Shown in pieces: positions 8,790 through 20,100 of a stretch of 64,000 bases of DNA; positions within the stretch are counted from its first letter, which is position 1; every line of letters starts with the position of its first letter. The DNA lies in the NCBI GenBank assembly GCA_021798835.1, contig JAJZBQ010000001.1:62001-126000 (forward strand), written 5' to 3'. Origin of the DNA: Pseudomonadota bacterium. GTDB taxonomy: Bacteria; Pseudomonadota; Gammaproteobacteria; Burkholderiales; Ferrovaceae. The notes beneath the pieces are model-generated. The model was not told the origin of the DNA and ran no database searches. It saw only the letters and a program-made list of their open reading frames with translations. The position numbers were made by a program, and so were the translations under genes.

Positions 8790-9758
8790 ATGCACCATCC
8801 ACAACTAACACCTGAAGGCCATCTCAAGCACCTTCTGACCATTGAGGGCTTACCATCGCATATCCTGTTTCAAATTCTGGATCATGCCGTTGAATTTGAA
8901 GCCGTGGCACATCAAGAGATCAAAAAAACCCATCATCTGAAGGGAAAATCCGTTTTCAACCTATTTTTTGAGCCATCAACACGTACCCGCACCACCTTTG
9001 AAATCGCCGCCAAACGTCTATCTGCCGATGTCATCAATCTCAATGTGGGCGCTTCAAGCCAGAGCAAGGGAGAAACTCTTCTCGACACCGTAGACAATCT
9101 GGCTGCGATGCAGGCCGACATGTTCGTGGTACGTCATGCCGAAAGTGGTGCCGCACACCTGATTGCCAGCCACGTTGGTCCCGATATTCACGTTATCAAT
9201 GCCGGTGATGGTCGTCATGCTCACCCCACCCAAGCACTGCTCGATATGTACACCATTCGTCATTTCAAACAACGTTTTGAAAACCTCAAGGTTGCCATTG
9301 TCGGCGATGTGCTTCACTCACGGGTGGCGCGTTCACAAATCCACGCACTCACCACTCTCAAGGTACCCGAGGTCCGCGTCATCGGCCCAAAAACTTTGAT
9401 GCCATCCCAGGTAGAACGATTAGGCGTCCGCGTCTACCACGATATGATTCAGGGACTCAAGGGGGTAGACGTGGTCATCATGCTACGCCTCCAAAATGAA
9501 CGTATGAATGGCGCATTGCTACCCAGCCGTGACGAGTATTTCAAATACTATGGGTTAACTCCGATGAAACTGACACATGCCAAACCCGATGCCATCGTAA
9601 TGCATCCCGGACCCATGAATCGTGGAGTTGAAATTCATTCCGATGTGGCTGATGGCATGCAATCGGTCATTCTCAAACAAGTCACCTTCGGAATCGCCGT
9701 GCGCATGGCCGTCATGTCGTTGCTCGTCAACCCAAATCCTGGCATGCGCCCAGTTTAA
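8790..9758 (+). CDS. pyrB: Aspartate carbamoyltransferase catalytic subunit
   Basis: Condenses carbamoyl phosphate with aspartate, the second step of pyrimidine synthesis; 322 residues. The carbamoyl-phosphate loop [13 protein letters not shown] spans residues 59-71. [19 protein letters not shown] and the C-terminal [12 protein letters not shown] are all family-specific. GAGG in the preceding bases serves as the ribosome site. No pyrI regulatory subunit follows; instead a catalytically degenerate pyrC homologue sits 12 bp downstream, as in Pseudomonas, where ATCase is a dodecamer of PyrB with inactive PyrC'. Confidence 0.97.
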   Translation: MHHPQLTPEGHLKHLLTIEGLPSHILFQILDHAVEFEAVAHQEIKKTHHLKGKSVFNLFFEPSTRTRTTFEIAAKRLSADVINLNVGASSQSKGETLLDTVDNLAAMQADMFVVRHAESGAAHLIASHVGPDIHVINAGDGRHAHPTQALLDMYTIRHFKQRFENLKVAIVGDVLHSRVARSQIHALTTLKVPEVRVIGPKTLMPSQVERLGVRVYHDMIQGLKGVDVVIMLRLQNERMNGALLPSRDEYFKYYGLTPMKLTHAKPDAIVMHPGPMNRGVEIHSDVADGMQSVILKQVTFGIAVRMAVMSLLVNPNPGMRPV

Positions 9759-9770
9759 TCTGGAATCACC

Positions 9771-11054
9771 ATGAAAATTCATATTGCTCACGGACGTATC
9801 ATTGATCCTGCTAGTCAGCGTGATGCCATCGGCAACTTATACATCGCCGCTGGAAAAATCGTGGCGCTAGATCACCCTCCGGCGGGCTTTGCCCCCAACC
9901 GAGTCATCGATGCTCGCGGAAAAATCGTCATTCCTGGATTGGTGGACTTGGCCGCACGTCTGCGAGAACCGGGTTACGAATATCTGGCCACGCTGGAAAG
10001 CGAAATGTATGCTGCTACCGTGGGTGGGGTCACGACCCTTTCATGCCCACCAGACACGGATCCTCCTCTGGATGAACCAGGATTGGTCGAAATGCTCAAA
10101 CACCGCGCCCACGGTCGCGAGCAGACTCATGTCTATCCCCTGGGGGCTTTGACCGAACAACTTCAAGGAAAACGCCTCACCGAAATGGGCGAACTCCACG
10201 ATGCAGGGTGTATTGCTTTTTCCCAAGCCAATGAACCTTTGATCGATACTCAGGTGCTGATGCGTGCTCTGGCCTATGCAGCCACTTTCAACTTTCCCGT
10301 CTGGTTGCAACCTCAGGAAGCTCATTTGGCTCGTGGCGGAGTTGCTCATGATGGTGAGGTATCTACCCGATTGGGGCTACCCTCCATCCCAACCTGCGCT
10401 GAAACTCTGGCTTTGACTACTATCCTGCAACTGGTCCGCGAGACCGGTGCTCGCGTACACATCTGCCGCCTCTCCAGCGCACCCGGTGTCGCACTGATTC
10501 GCGCCGCCAAATCTGAAGGTTTGCCCATCACAGCAGATATTTCCATCAATCACTTACATTTATCCGAGCACGACATCGGTTTTTTTAATGCCCATTGTCG
10601 TCTGGTTCCTCCCTTGCGTAGCCTGCGTGATCGCGATGCACTCCAGCAGGGCCTGGCGGACGGTACCATCGATGCCCTGGTCTCCGATCACTCACCCGTT
10701 GATGCCGATGCCAAGCAACTGCCGTTTGAAGCCGCCGAGGTGGGCGCCTCTGGACTGGAACTGTTGCTACCATTGACCCTGAGATGGGCGCACCACCACA
10801 ACATTCCCCTGTCTCGCGCCTTAGCACGCGTTACTTGTGACCCTGCCCGAATTTTGGGTATCTCTGCCGGCCAAATCACCCCAGGTGCCCCTGCAGATCT
10901 TTGTCTGTTTGATCCAGACCAAGAGTGGGTAGTCACTCCCGCCACACTCAAAAGTCAGGGGAAAAACACACCTTTCCTGGGACACCCCATGCAAGGAAAA
11001 GTCAGCCATACCCTGGTGGACGGCTATATCATTCACGAAGATGCGCGCGCCTAA
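9771..11054 (+). CDS. pyrC': Dihydroorotase-like protein, probably catalytically inactive (PyrC'/PyrX type)
   Basis: Class I dihydroorotase fold, 427 residues, following pyrB. The zinc-binding D-x-H-x-H motif normally read as VDLHVHLREPG is VDLAARLREPG here, so both histidines are lost (Ala61, Arg63). The usual HICHVST is HICRLSS (Arg233), TPHH is replaced by SINH, and the end of TDHAPH is SDHSPV. With most metal ligands gone, dihydroorotase activity is unlikely. In Pseudomonas such an inactive homologue is needed to assemble active ATCase, and I infer the same structural role here. A functional pyrC must then be elsewhere in the genome. Confidence 0.93.
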   Translation: MKIHIAHGRIIDPASQRDAIGNLYIAAGKIVALDHPPAGFAPNRVIDARGKIVIPGLVDLAARLREPGYEYLATLESEMYAATVGGVTTLSCPPDTDPPLDEPGLVEMLKHRAHGREQTHVYPLGALTEQLQGKRLTEMGELHDAGCIAFSQANEPLIDTQVLMRALAYAATFNFPVWLQPQEAHLARGGVAHDGEVSTRLGLPSIPTCAETLALTTILQLVRETGARVHICRLSSAPGVALIRAAKSEGLPITADISINHLHLSEHDIGFFNAHCRLVPPLRSLRDRDALQQGLADGTIDALVSDHSPVDADAKQLPFEAAEVGASGLELLLPLTLRWAHHHNIPLSRALARVTCDPARILGISAGQITPGAPADLCLFDPDQEWVVTPATLKSQGKNTPFLGHPMQGKVSHTLVDGYIIHEDARA

Positions 11055-11076
11055 CATCGAAAATACGGAACTTGAC

Positions 11077-13134
11077 ATGACCTCTTTGAACGACAATCCT
11101 CTGCTGGATTTTAGCGGCTTACCCCACTTTGACCGTATCCAACCAGAACATATTGAATCCGCTCTTGATCTCCTGATCCAAGAATCTGAAAGTGCACTTG
11201 ATCTGGTCAAGCAACAAATAGAAAACCCCACCTGGTCATCCTTTATCACCCCGCTGGAAAATGCCAACGAACGCCTCTCACGTGCCTGGGGTCAAGTCGC
11301 CCATCTGAACGCCGTGGTCAACACTCCGCCATTGCGTGCCGCCTACAATGCAATGTTGCCACGCGTCGCTCAGTATTGGGCCCGTCTGGGTCAGGATCAG
11401 GAACTGTATACAGGCTACCGAACCTTGCACGATAACCCAGAATTTTCTTCTTTCCCCGACACACGTCAGCGCATCATCACAAGAGCACTGCGCGACTTCC
11501 GACTGGGTGGCGTGGAATTACCTGACAACCAGAAAGCACGTTTTCTGGAAATTCAGGAAACCTTGGCCGCTCTCACAGCACGCTTCGAACAAAATCTGCT
11601 GGATGCCACTCTTGCCTTTAGTTATGACACACAGGATGTACAGGAGTTGGATGGCCTGCCACCAGATGTCATTGCACAAGCTGCAGAAACCGCACGACAA
11701 GCCAACCACACGGGTTGGCGTCTAACCCTGCATGCGCCCTGCTATATCCCTGTCATGCAATATGCCACGAAGCGCAGCCTACGCGAACATTTTTATCGCT
11801 GTTACACCACACGCGCCTCCGAATATGGCCCACCTCAGTGGGATAATGGCCCCCTGATCAAGGAACTGCTGGCTCTGCGCGCGGAAGAGGCCCATCTATT
11901 GGGGTTTGATCATTTTGCCGAACTATCCATAGAACCAAAAATGGCCGATTCTCCGATGCAGGTCATGCAGTTCCTGCGCAATCTGGCGCAACGAGCCAAA
12001 CCCTTTGCACAACAGGATTGGCAAACTCTCACTGAATTTGCTCTGAATACCTTGCATCTCCCCAATCTGCAACCCTGGGACCTGGCTTTTGTCTCGGAGA
12101 AACTGCGTACGGCTCGATATGACTATTCCGAACAGCAAGTACGTGAGTATTTTCCGGAAGATGCCGTCCTATCTGGCCTTTTTCAGGTGATTGAGCGCCT
12201 CTACGGTCTGCATGTCCGTCCTGCCACAGCACCGATATGGCATGAGACTGTGCGTTTCTACGAATTGCGCAACGCCCAGCAACAACTCATAGGCCAGTTT
12301 TACCTTGACCTCTATGCTCGTTCTGGAAAACGTGGGGGAGCCTGGATGGATGATGCCATTGGTCGCCGTCGCCTGGGTGACTCCATCCAGATTCCCGTTG
12401 CTTATCTGTCTTGTAACTTCTCAGCGCCATCAGGAAATAGACCAGCAACTTTCACCCACGACGAAGTCATCACCTTATTCCACGAATGTGGTCACGGACT
12501 CCATCATTTGCTCACCCAAATGGAGGACCTGTCTGTTTCTGGAATCAGTGGTGTCGAATGGGATGCTGTAGAGTTGCCTAGTCAGTTCATGGAGAATTTC
12601 TGCTGGGAATGGGAAGTCCTAAAAACCATGACTCGTCAAATAGACAGCGGAGATCCATTACCCCGAGAATTGTATGACCGTATGCTGTCTGCCCGTCATT
12701 TTCAAAGCGGCATGCAAACTCTGAGACAAATAGAATTTTCCTTATTTGACATGGAATTGCACTGCCTCCCCCCCCAAGACAGCGACCCATTGGTTCTTCT
12801 GGAACGAATCCGCGCAGAAATCGCCGTGGTACATCCCCCAGTTTGGCACCGCTTCCCCCATAGTTTCTCCCACATTTTTTCTGGAGGCTATGCCGCTGGC
12901 TATTATAGTTACAAATGGGCCGAAGTACTGTCTGCCGATGCCTATGCCTTATTTGAGGAATCAGGAATTTTTAACACCGATATCGGTCAACGTTTTCTCA
13001 ATGAAATTCTCGCGGTAGGAAGCAGTCGCCCTGCACTCGACTCCTTCATAGCCTTCCGTGGTCGACCTCCCGAACTGGATGCACTGTTGAGACACCATGG
13101 AATGGTCAACGATTCTACCAAGCCCATTACATGA
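11077..13134 (+). CDS. prlC: Oligopeptidase A (M3 zinc metallopeptidase)
   Basis: Cytoplasmic thimet-type peptidase that degrades oligopeptides and cleaved signal peptides; 685 residues (680 in E. coli). The zinc site HECGH lies at residues 469-473 within LFHECGHGLHHLL. The third ligand Glu is expected in the following ELPSQFMENFCWE. The start at MTSLNDNPLLDFSGLPHF matches the family N-terminus; an upstream ATG at 11041 would overlap pyrC'. It ends three bases before the end of the convergent TonB-like gene. Confidence 0.95.
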   Translation: MTSLNDNPLLDFSGLPHFDRIQPEHIESALDLLIQESESALDLVKQQIENPTWSSFITPLENANERLSRAWGQVAHLNAVVNTPPLRAAYNAMLPRVAQYWARLGQDQELYTGYRTLHDNPEFSSFPDTRQRIITRALRDFRLGGVELPDNQKARFLEIQETLAALTARFEQNLLDATLAFSYDTQDVQELDGLPPDVIAQAAETARQANHTGWRLTLHAPCYIPVMQYATKRSLREHFYRCYTTRASEYGPPQWDNGPLIKELLALRAEEAHLLGFDHFAELSIEPKMADSPMQVMQFLRNLAQRAKPFAQQDWQTLTEFALNTLHLPNLQPWDLAFVSEKLRTARYDYSEQQVREYFPEDAVLSGLFQVIERLYGLHVRPATAPIWHETVRFYELRNAQQQLIGQFYLDLYARSGKRGGAWMDDAIGRRRLGDSIQIPVAYLSCNFSAPSGNRPATFTHDEVITLFHECGHGLHHLLTQMEDLSVSGISGVEWDAVELPSQFMENFCWEWEVLKTMTRQIDSGDPLPRELYDRMLSARHFQSGMQTLRQIEFSLFDMELHCLPPQDSDPLVLLERIRAEIAVVHPPVWHRFPHSFSHIFSGGYAAGYYSYKWAEVLSADAYALFEESGIFNTDIGQRFLNEILAVGSSRPALDSFIAFRGRPPELDALLRHHGMVNDSTKPIT

Positions 13135-13137
13135 CTT

Positions 13138-13914
13138 TTATTGGCTCCCCAATGGTTCACCTGCACGCACGAAGTTGAAGGTACGAACAATCCTTACCAA
13201 ATCCGTGTGCGCCCGCATGGTTTCGGTGAAAGGGAGAAATGGAGCAGCCATCTGTACAATACGCTGAGCAGCCCGATCCAGTTCGGGTTGCCCTGATGAT
13301 TGCAAAAGTTCGACGGCCGCCACAGACCCGTCCGCATTCAATACTGTAGCCACCCGAACGGCTCCGCTCAGAGGATGGCCATTCTGTGGCGGCGGATAGT
13401 TCAACCCACCTACTTCAGCCACCTTATGGCTAAAAGCCTCTTCGTAGGCCAACCATTCTGGTTGAGTCGTAGCGGCATTAAGATACGTGATACGCCGACC
13501 AACCCACGGATTAGCAACCAATTGTCGCGCCATACCCAGACTATTCCAAACCAGTGAATTCGCGGGAGTGTGCCTGTCATCTGTTGTCATAGGAGCAACA
13601 GGTGCTGCAGGCGAAGGTGCTGGTTCTGTCTCTAACCGGGATGCCACAGGTGCAGAAACCATGGCATGAGCCGCCAATGGCACAGGTCGAGATGAAGCAA
13701 TCATAGATGGTTTTGACGACAAATTCCCCCCGGGCGCGGGTGTCAACGCCGCCGCCCAATCCAGGTCGATGGTAAGGGAGGGGGGTGGTGTCAGTTTCCC
13801 CAATCCCGTTTGCCACGGAAAGCCCAATCGTGAAACGACCAGGATATGCACACCCAGTGATAAACACAATGCCCAGCCCCACGAATGCTTCCATATGGTT
13901 GATCTCACGCTCAT
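13138..13914 (-). CDS. TonB-like energy-transducer family protein
   Basis: A 258-residue protein with one N-terminal membrane anchor (about residues 12-32) and a Pro/Ala-rich periplasmic linker. The C-terminal TonB fold (about 170-250) contains YPPPQNGHPLSGAVRVATVLNADG and SSGQPELDRAAQRIV, the family signature. It should be anchored in the inner membrane with its C-terminal domain in the periplasm. No exbB/exbD neighbours are present. Its ATG overlaps the stop of the RNB-nuclease gene (ATGA), so the two are co-translated; this pairing beside mpl recurs in betaproteobacteria. Whether it powers outer-membrane uptake or has a structural role is not decidable here. Confidence 0.85.
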   Translation of the reverse strand: MSVRSTIWKHSWGWALCLSLGVHILVVSRLGFPWQTGLGKLTPPPSLTIDLDWAAALTPAPGGNLSSKPSMIASSRPVPLAAHAMVSAPVASRLETEPAPSPAAPVAPMTTDDRHTPANSLVWNSLGMARQLVANPWVGRRITYLNAATTQPEWLAYEEAFSHKVAEVGGLNYPPPQNGHPLSGAVRVATVLNADGSVAAVELLQSSGQPELDRAAQRIVQMAAPFLPFTETMRAHTDLVRIVRTFNFVRAGEPLGSQ

Positions 13915-15746
13915 GATGATACCAATTCACAGTCGGCCTCAACTGCCCATAGATCCAAGTGCCGCACTTTCAGTCTTATCTCTGTACCCACTGATGCCTC
14001 TACTCCACGAACGCGTAACACCAATGGCAATCCTTCGAGGCGCACCAACCCTTCACGAACTACCACTGCAGAGCAAGTAAGCACTTGCTCCTGCTCCAAC
14101 CAGCGCAAACACCAGTAACGTTCCATGTGTCGCTGAAATTCCTGATAAACCTCATAGGCTTGATCAAATGCTTGAGCGATTCCCGCCAAGACCCCGATAT
14201 CTGCCAAGCGTGGCGGAAGTTGCTGAAATTGTTGCACCAACTGCCACTGATTGACCAAATCAATGGCACGCCGCAATGGAGAACTGCACCATGCGTAATG
14301 GTCGAGCCCCAAGCCCACGTGAGGCCCAGATTCCACGGATGTACCGGTACGCCCTTGCCCCTGAATACGATAGAGCGATGGATAGCCTGCTGTAACTAAT
14401 TCAGTGGCCCAATAACGATTAACCTCAATCATCAATTCAGAGACCAATTCGTCCAGAGGTGCGCCACGCGCACGCACCCCGATATCAATATGCTCCCCTT
14501 CGATGGTAAATGTGTAATCCTGATACTGGGGAACTGCACGCTCATTCACGCCCCGTTGCTGTGCCAACTGCTGAGATAACTTCCACAACACCGATAATTC
14601 CTGTCCATAGGGTTGCCCAGTATCCTGTCCTTCTCGGTTAAACCAAGTTTCCAGTTCATGCAATCGTAGATTGGCACCAACTTTTACCCGTTGAATTTTT
14701 GAGTGCCGTTCTACCACGCTCAAATCATCCTTGCGACAAGTGAGCAATAGCGACAACGCTGGTTTCTGTGTGCCCACATCCAGTGAACAGGCCGCAATCA
14801 CCGAATCCGGCAACATGGAAATTTTACGTCCCGGCATATAGACAGTACTTAAACGCTGTCTTACCTGATGCGCCAGTTCTCCATCTGGTTCAATAACCAA
14901 TGCAGGCGCTGCTATGTGAACACCTACTTCCCAGTGATCTGCATCGAGTTCCCTAAGAGAAAATGCATCATCAATTTCAGTGGTCGTGGCATCGTCAATG
15001 CTAAAAACCGGCTGAGTATACGATGGCCATTCCTGAGATTTAGCCAATTCAAAGCAGGTTTCTGCTTTCCATGGCCCAAAATGGTCAAACTCGAATCGTC
15101 CTTCATGCCAAGCACGACTACCCTGCAGCACCCCACAACGAGCCAATAATTGTGCGGAGGAGATTTTTTGCCCCTCTGCGGCCGCCTCCAATGTCTTGTA
15201 GGGCCATGAGTTTTTGTCAGGGCGATATAATAATGCCGGCAACTCACGACTCAGCCATTCGGGGCAGTAACCATTCGCCAGTTGCTCCAAGGCCTCTGCC
15301 TTCTGTTGTTCCTGCTGACGACGACGCTCAAGACCAGCCAGAGCCGCACGCAAATTGGTCTCTGCCGCAGGCCTGAACATCCCTCGTTGGCGTCTATTAA
15401 AATAGATGGGTGAGTTCTGCAGCGCCAGCAAAAAAGCCACTTGTTCCACGACACTCGGCTCATGGCCTTGGTACTCGCGTGCCAACCGACTGAAATGCCA
15501 TTCTGTTTCAGGTTGGCAGGAAGACCACAGCAATTCCAGATCAATGGAAACCTGCAAACGCTGTGCTTCCGCCATCAATACCAGAGGGGCAGGTTGATCA
15601 AATTCCAATAACACATGGGCGCGCTTGATCTTGCTGCGCTTACCATGGGGAGCTTCAACTTGTAGTGAAGTTTCACTTTCACTGAGAATGGATCCCGTCT
15701 TGAGATCACCACCCTCTTCATAAACCACATGATGATGAACTGCCAC
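13911..15746 (-). CDS. RNB-domain (RNase II-like) ribonuclease
   Basis: A 611-residue protein with an RNase II catalytic domain. The IDDATTTEIDDAFSL motif holds the metal-binding aspartates, and YMPGRKISMLPD, LDELVSELMIEVNRYW and YAWCSSPLRRAIDLVNQWQL are typical RNB segments. Lacks the full cold-shock/S1 layout of E. coli RNase II/R, so it belongs to a shorter RNB subfamily. Start: GTG at 15746 with AAGGAG six bases upstream. It overlaps the end of mpl by 29 bp and the TonB-like gene by 4 bp. Processive 3'-5' RNA degradation is inferred from the family. Confidence 0.9.
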   Translation of the reverse strand: MAVHHHVVYEEGGDLKTGSILSESETSLQVEAPHGKRSKIKRAHVLLEFDQPAPLVLMAEAQRLQVSIDLELLWSSCQPETEWHFSRLAREYQGHEPSVVEQVAFLLALQNSPIYFNRRQRGMFRPAAETNLRAALAGLERRRQQEQQKAEALEQLANGYCPEWLSRELPALLYRPDKNSWPYKTLEAAAEGQKISSAQLLARCGVLQGSRAWHEGRFEFDHFGPWKAETCFELAKSQEWPSYTQPVFSIDDATTTEIDDAFSLRELDADHWEVGVHIAAPALVIEPDGELAHQVRQRLSTVYMPGRKISMLPDSVIAACSLDVGTQKPALSLLLTCRKDDLSVVERHSKIQRVKVGANLRLHELETWFNREGQDTGQPYGQELSVLWKLSQQLAQQRGVNERAVPQYQDYTFTIEGEHIDIGVRARGAPLDELVSELMIEVNRYWATELVTAGYPSLYRIQGQGRTGTSVESGPHVGLGLDHYAWCSSPLRRAIDLVNQWQLVQQFQQLPPRLADIGVLAGIAQAFDQAYEVYQEFQRHMERYWCLRWLEQEQVLTCSAVVVREGLVRLEGLPLVLRVRGVEASVGTEIRLKVRHLDLWAVEADCELVSS

Positions 15747-17151
15747 ACTTTCTCCTTAATGCCTCCAACAATGTCTCATGAACTCCATCAAATGACCCAT
15801 TACTGAGTGTCACGATCACATCACCGGATCGACTTTCGGTTACTACCGCATTCACCAGTTCCGTCAATTGGTCAAATACTACGGCTCGTTCTCCCAGCCC
15901 ACGCAAAGCACTCGACAAATCCCACCCCAACCGCGGCCCATAGCCAAAAATCCGGTCAGCCAACTGAAGACTAGGGGCCAATTGTGCTGACCATACACCC
16001 ATTTTCATGGTATTAGAACGCGGTTCCAACAAAGCCAGAATCCGCCCCTGAGAACCCATCTGCTGGCGTAACCCTGCTAATGTCGTAGCAATTGCTGTCG
16101 GATGATGAGCAAAATCATCAAGTAACAAGACCCCTTCGACATTCCCTTTGTTTTCCAGACGGCGTCGTACCCCTATAAACCCCTCCAGCGCCGTCATCCC
16201 TTGATCCAGTTTTACTCCAGAAACACGAGCAGCCAAAACTGCGGCCAACGCATTCATACGGTTATGCAAACCCAATAGAGCCCACTGCCGGGCAACAGCG
16301 CGCACTTGCCCACTTTCGGTAATCGTAAGTTGTCCCACTGGTTCCTGAGGATCCACAGACCATTGCCCCTGCTGCCCAAAGGTCACCTGAGGTGTCCAGC
16401 ACCCTTTGTCCAATACCTGCTTCAATGCACGCTGGTCAGCATTGACGATGAGCGTTCCACAACGAGGCAACATACGCACCCAATGATGGAATTGCGTCAC
16501 AATAGCATCCAGATCAGGAAAAATATCCGCATGATCGAATTCAAGATTGTTGAGTATCGCCACTTCAGCAGGGTAATGTACAAATTTAGAGCGCTTGTCA
16601 AAGAAGGCCGTATCGTACTCATCTGCCTCGATCACGAACCAGGGGCGCTGTTGACGATCGGTCAGCGGCTGCACCGACCAGTGAACTGGAAGACGAGCCG
16701 ATACACCAAAGTTCTGTGGAATGCCGCCAATCAGAAATCCTGGAGACAAACCAGCAGACTCAAGTATCCATGCCACTAAAGAGGATGTTGTCGTCTTGCC
16801 ATGCGTTCCGGCCACGGCAATCACGCGACACCGTTGCAGAATTTCACGAGATAACCATTCAGGTCCTGACTGATAGGGCAATCCCTGGTCCAAAATGGCT
16901 TCGAGTAAAGGATTCCCGCGCGATACCACATTACCGATCACAAATAGATCGGGTTTGAGTGACAGTTGTTCTTCTGAATAACCTTCGATCCAATCGATCC
17001 CCAACGCATCGAGTTGTGTGCTCATGGGTGGATATAACTGCTGATCACACCCCGTAACCCGAAAACCTGCCTCTCTGGCCAGCAACGCCACCCCAGCCAT
17101 GAAGGTTCCACCAATTCCTAAAATATGAATGTGTTTCACGGGAAACCTCAT
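15718..17151 (-). CDS. mpl: UDP-N-acetylmuramate:L-alanyl-gamma-D-glutamyl-meso-diaminopimelate ligase
   Basis: Murein-recycling ligase that attaches the recovered tripeptide to UDP-MurNAc. N-terminal [19 protein letters not shown] loop [14 protein letters not shown], central [16 protein letters not shown] and [15 protein letters not shown] are diagnostic of Mpl as opposed to MurC. Start undecided: ATG 17151 overlaps the metH stop (ATGA), while GTG 17139 has GAGG well placed and yields the family-like MKHIHILG. Part of the leftward run metH-mpl-RNB-TonB-like. Confidence 0.95.
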   Translation of the reverse strand: MRFPVKHIHILGIGGTFMAGVALLAREAGFRVTGCDQQLYPPMSTQLDALGIDWIEGYSEEQLSLKPDLFVIGNVVSRGNPLLEAILDQGLPYQSGPEWLSREILQRCRVIAVAGTHGKTTTSSLVAWILESAGLSPGFLIGGIPQNFGVSARLPVHWSVQPLTDRQQRPWFVIEADEYDTAFFDKRSKFVHYPAEVAILNNLEFDHADIFPDLDAIVTQFHHWVRMLPRCGTLIVNADQRALKQVLDKGCWTPQVTFGQQGQWSVDPQEPVGQLTITESGQVRAVARQWALLGLHNRMNALAAVLAARVSGVKLDQGMTALEGFIGVRRRLENKGNVEGVLLLDDFAHHPTAIATTLAGLRQQMGSQGRILALLEPRSNTMKMGVWSAQLAPSLQLADRIFGYGPRLGWDLSSALRGLGERAVVFDQLTELVNAVVTESRSGDVIVTLSNGSFDGVHETLLEALRRKCGSSSSCGL

Positions 17152-20100
17152 GTTTCCGGCACATAGGCCAATTGAGGAGCCAACCAATATTCAGCCTGCT
17201 GTAACGACCAGCCCTTGCGCCGCGCATAATCCTCCACCTGATCACGGCCTATCTTGCCGACAGCAAAATAAGCGCTGTCCGGGTGAGAAAAGTAGTATCC
17301 ACTGACCGACGAAGCAGGCCACATGGCAAAACTTTCCGTCAAATGGATACCCGTATGCGCCGTAACCTGCAACAAGTCAAACAAAGCCTCCTTCTCTGTA
17401 TGGTCTGGACAAGCCGGGTAACCTGGCGCAGGACGAATACCTCGATAGCGTTCTGCAATCAGTTCCTCCGCTGTCAGACACTCTGTCCTCGCATACCCCC
17501 ACCATTCCTGGCGCACACGCTGATGCAATACCTCGGCAAAGGCTTCCGCCAGCCTATCGGCCAATGCTTTGAGCAAAATACTGTTGTAATCATCATGAAT
17601 GGCCTCATATTCAGCCAACCATTCGTCCAGCCCATCTCCCACCCCCACGGCAAAAGCTCCCACATAGTCACGTACCCCAGTACGAAGCGGAGCGATGAAG
17701 TCCGCTAGGCATTGATTGTGGCGATCGGCCGATTTTTCATTCTGCTGACGCAAGTGATGTAGCGTTGCCCGTACTGACTGACGCAAATCGTCTTGAAATA
17801 CCACCAGATCATCGCCATTCTCTGCAGTTCCAACAGGAAAGAATCCAACAACACCATGGGCTTTCAAACGCTTCTCACGAACCAGACGGACCAACATGGC
17901 CTGAGCATCAGCAAACAACTGTTGTGCTGATTCTCCCACCACGGCATCTTCCAGGATGGCTGGGTAACGTCCGCTCAGTTCCCATGTCTGAAAAAATGGG
18001 GTCCAATCGATGAAAGGTACCAATTCCTCGATCGGATAATCACGCAACGCACGCGCTCCCAAATAAACCGGAACAGGAGGAGTGTAAGCCAGCCAATCAA
18101 ACTGCTGACCACGCCGACGAGCAGTTTCCAGTGTCAATAGTGGACCCTGTCCCTTTTTATCCTCATGCAATTGACGTACACGTTGCATATCTGCCTTGAC
18201 ACCCTCAATATAGGCCGTACGCAACTCTTCGCTCAACAACTGGGAGCACACCCCCACAGCACGCGATGCATCCGGTACGTAGATTGTGACCCCACGATAA
18301 TGTGGCTCTATCTTGACTGCCGTATGTACCCGTGAAGTAGTTGCTCCACCAATCAACAAAGGAACCACAAAGCCCAGACGTTGCATTTCCCTGGCGACGT
18401 GGGCCATTTCTTCAAGAGAAGGGGTAATGAGCCCGGATAACCCGATAATATCGACGTGCTCCGCACGGGCAGTTTCCAGAATTCGTTCACAGGGAACCAT
18501 GACCCCCATATTGATAACTTCAAAATTGTTGCATTGAAGCACAACGGCCACGATGTTCTTACCAATATCATGAACATCTCCTTTGACTGTTGCCAGCAGA
18601 ATACGACCTTTGGATTGACTTCCAGCGCTCTTTTCCGCCTCGATAAACGGTACCAGATGCGCCACTGCCTGCTTCATCACACGCGCAGACTTGACCACCT
18701 GAGGTAAAAACATCTTGCCGGCTCCAAACAGGTCGCCCACCACGTTCATACCATCCATCAGTGGTCCTTCAATCACATGGATCGGTCGTTCGGAAAGCAA
18801 ACGAGCTTCCTCCGTATCCTCAACGATCCAGGTATTGATCCCTTTGACCAAGGCATGAGTCAACCGCTCATGTACCGGTGCCGCACGCCAAGATAGATCT
18901 TCCTGGATGACACGTGGTCCGCTGGACTTGACCTGAGTCGCCACCGCCACCAACCGTTCGCCTGCATCCAGACGACGATTGAGCAATACATCTTCAATGG
19001 GCTCCAGTAAAACCGGATCAATTTCCGCATAAACTCCTAACTGTCCAGCATTGACGATCCCCATGGACAGACCAGCTCGTACCGCATGATACAAAAAGGC
19101 TGTATGAATGGCCTCACGCACCCCATCATTACCGCGAAAGGAAAAACTGACGTTAGACACCCCCCCACTGATCTTGGCATAGGGCAAGGTAGCCTTAATT
19201 TGACGCGTAGCCTCGATAAAATCTACTGCATAATTATTGTGCTCATCAATCCCCGTGGCCACCGCAAAGATATTGGGGTCAAAAATGATGTCTTCCGGGG
19301 GAAAATCCAGTTTATCTACCAATAACCGATAAGAACGCGTACAAATTTCCACCTTGCGCGCTTGGGTATCCGCTTGCCCCTGCTCATCAAAGGCCATGAC
19401 AATGGCTGATGCTCCATAACGACGCACCAAGGTAGCACGGCGCAAAAATTCAGCTTCGCCTTCCTTGAGGCTAATGGAATTGACAATGGACTTACCCTGG
19501 ACACATTTCAACCCGGTTTCCAATACACGCCAGTCCGATGAATCGATCATCACCGGGACACGTGAGATATCAGGCTCCGAAGCCATCAGATTCAGAAAAC
19601 GCTGCATGGCTGCTGGCGCATCAAGCATCGCCTCATCCATGTTGATATCGATGATCTGTGCTCCACTTTCCACCTGTGTGCGAGCCACCGCCAGCGCCTC
19701 TCCAAACTGCTGACCGAGAATCAACCGTGCAAACACCCTAGAGCCTGTTACATTGGTTCTCTCACCCACATTGACAAACAGGCTATCTTCTCCAATATTG
19801 AATGGCTCTAATCCGGAAAGCCGAGTTTCACGGGGAATATCAGGAATCGTACGAGGCTGTCTTCCTACCATAACTTCTGCAATGGCACGAATATGCTCCG
19901 GCGTAGTTCCACAACATCCACCGACAATGTTCAAGAATCCTGCTTCAGCAAATTCGCGGAGTAATGCAGCCGTTTCTTCAGGTCCCTCATCGTAACCCGA
20001 TTCAGCCAATGGATTGGGCAAACCGGCATTGGGATGCGCGCTGACATACGTGTTCGCAACACGCGCCAACTCTTCGACGTACGGACGCATCAAGGCCGCC

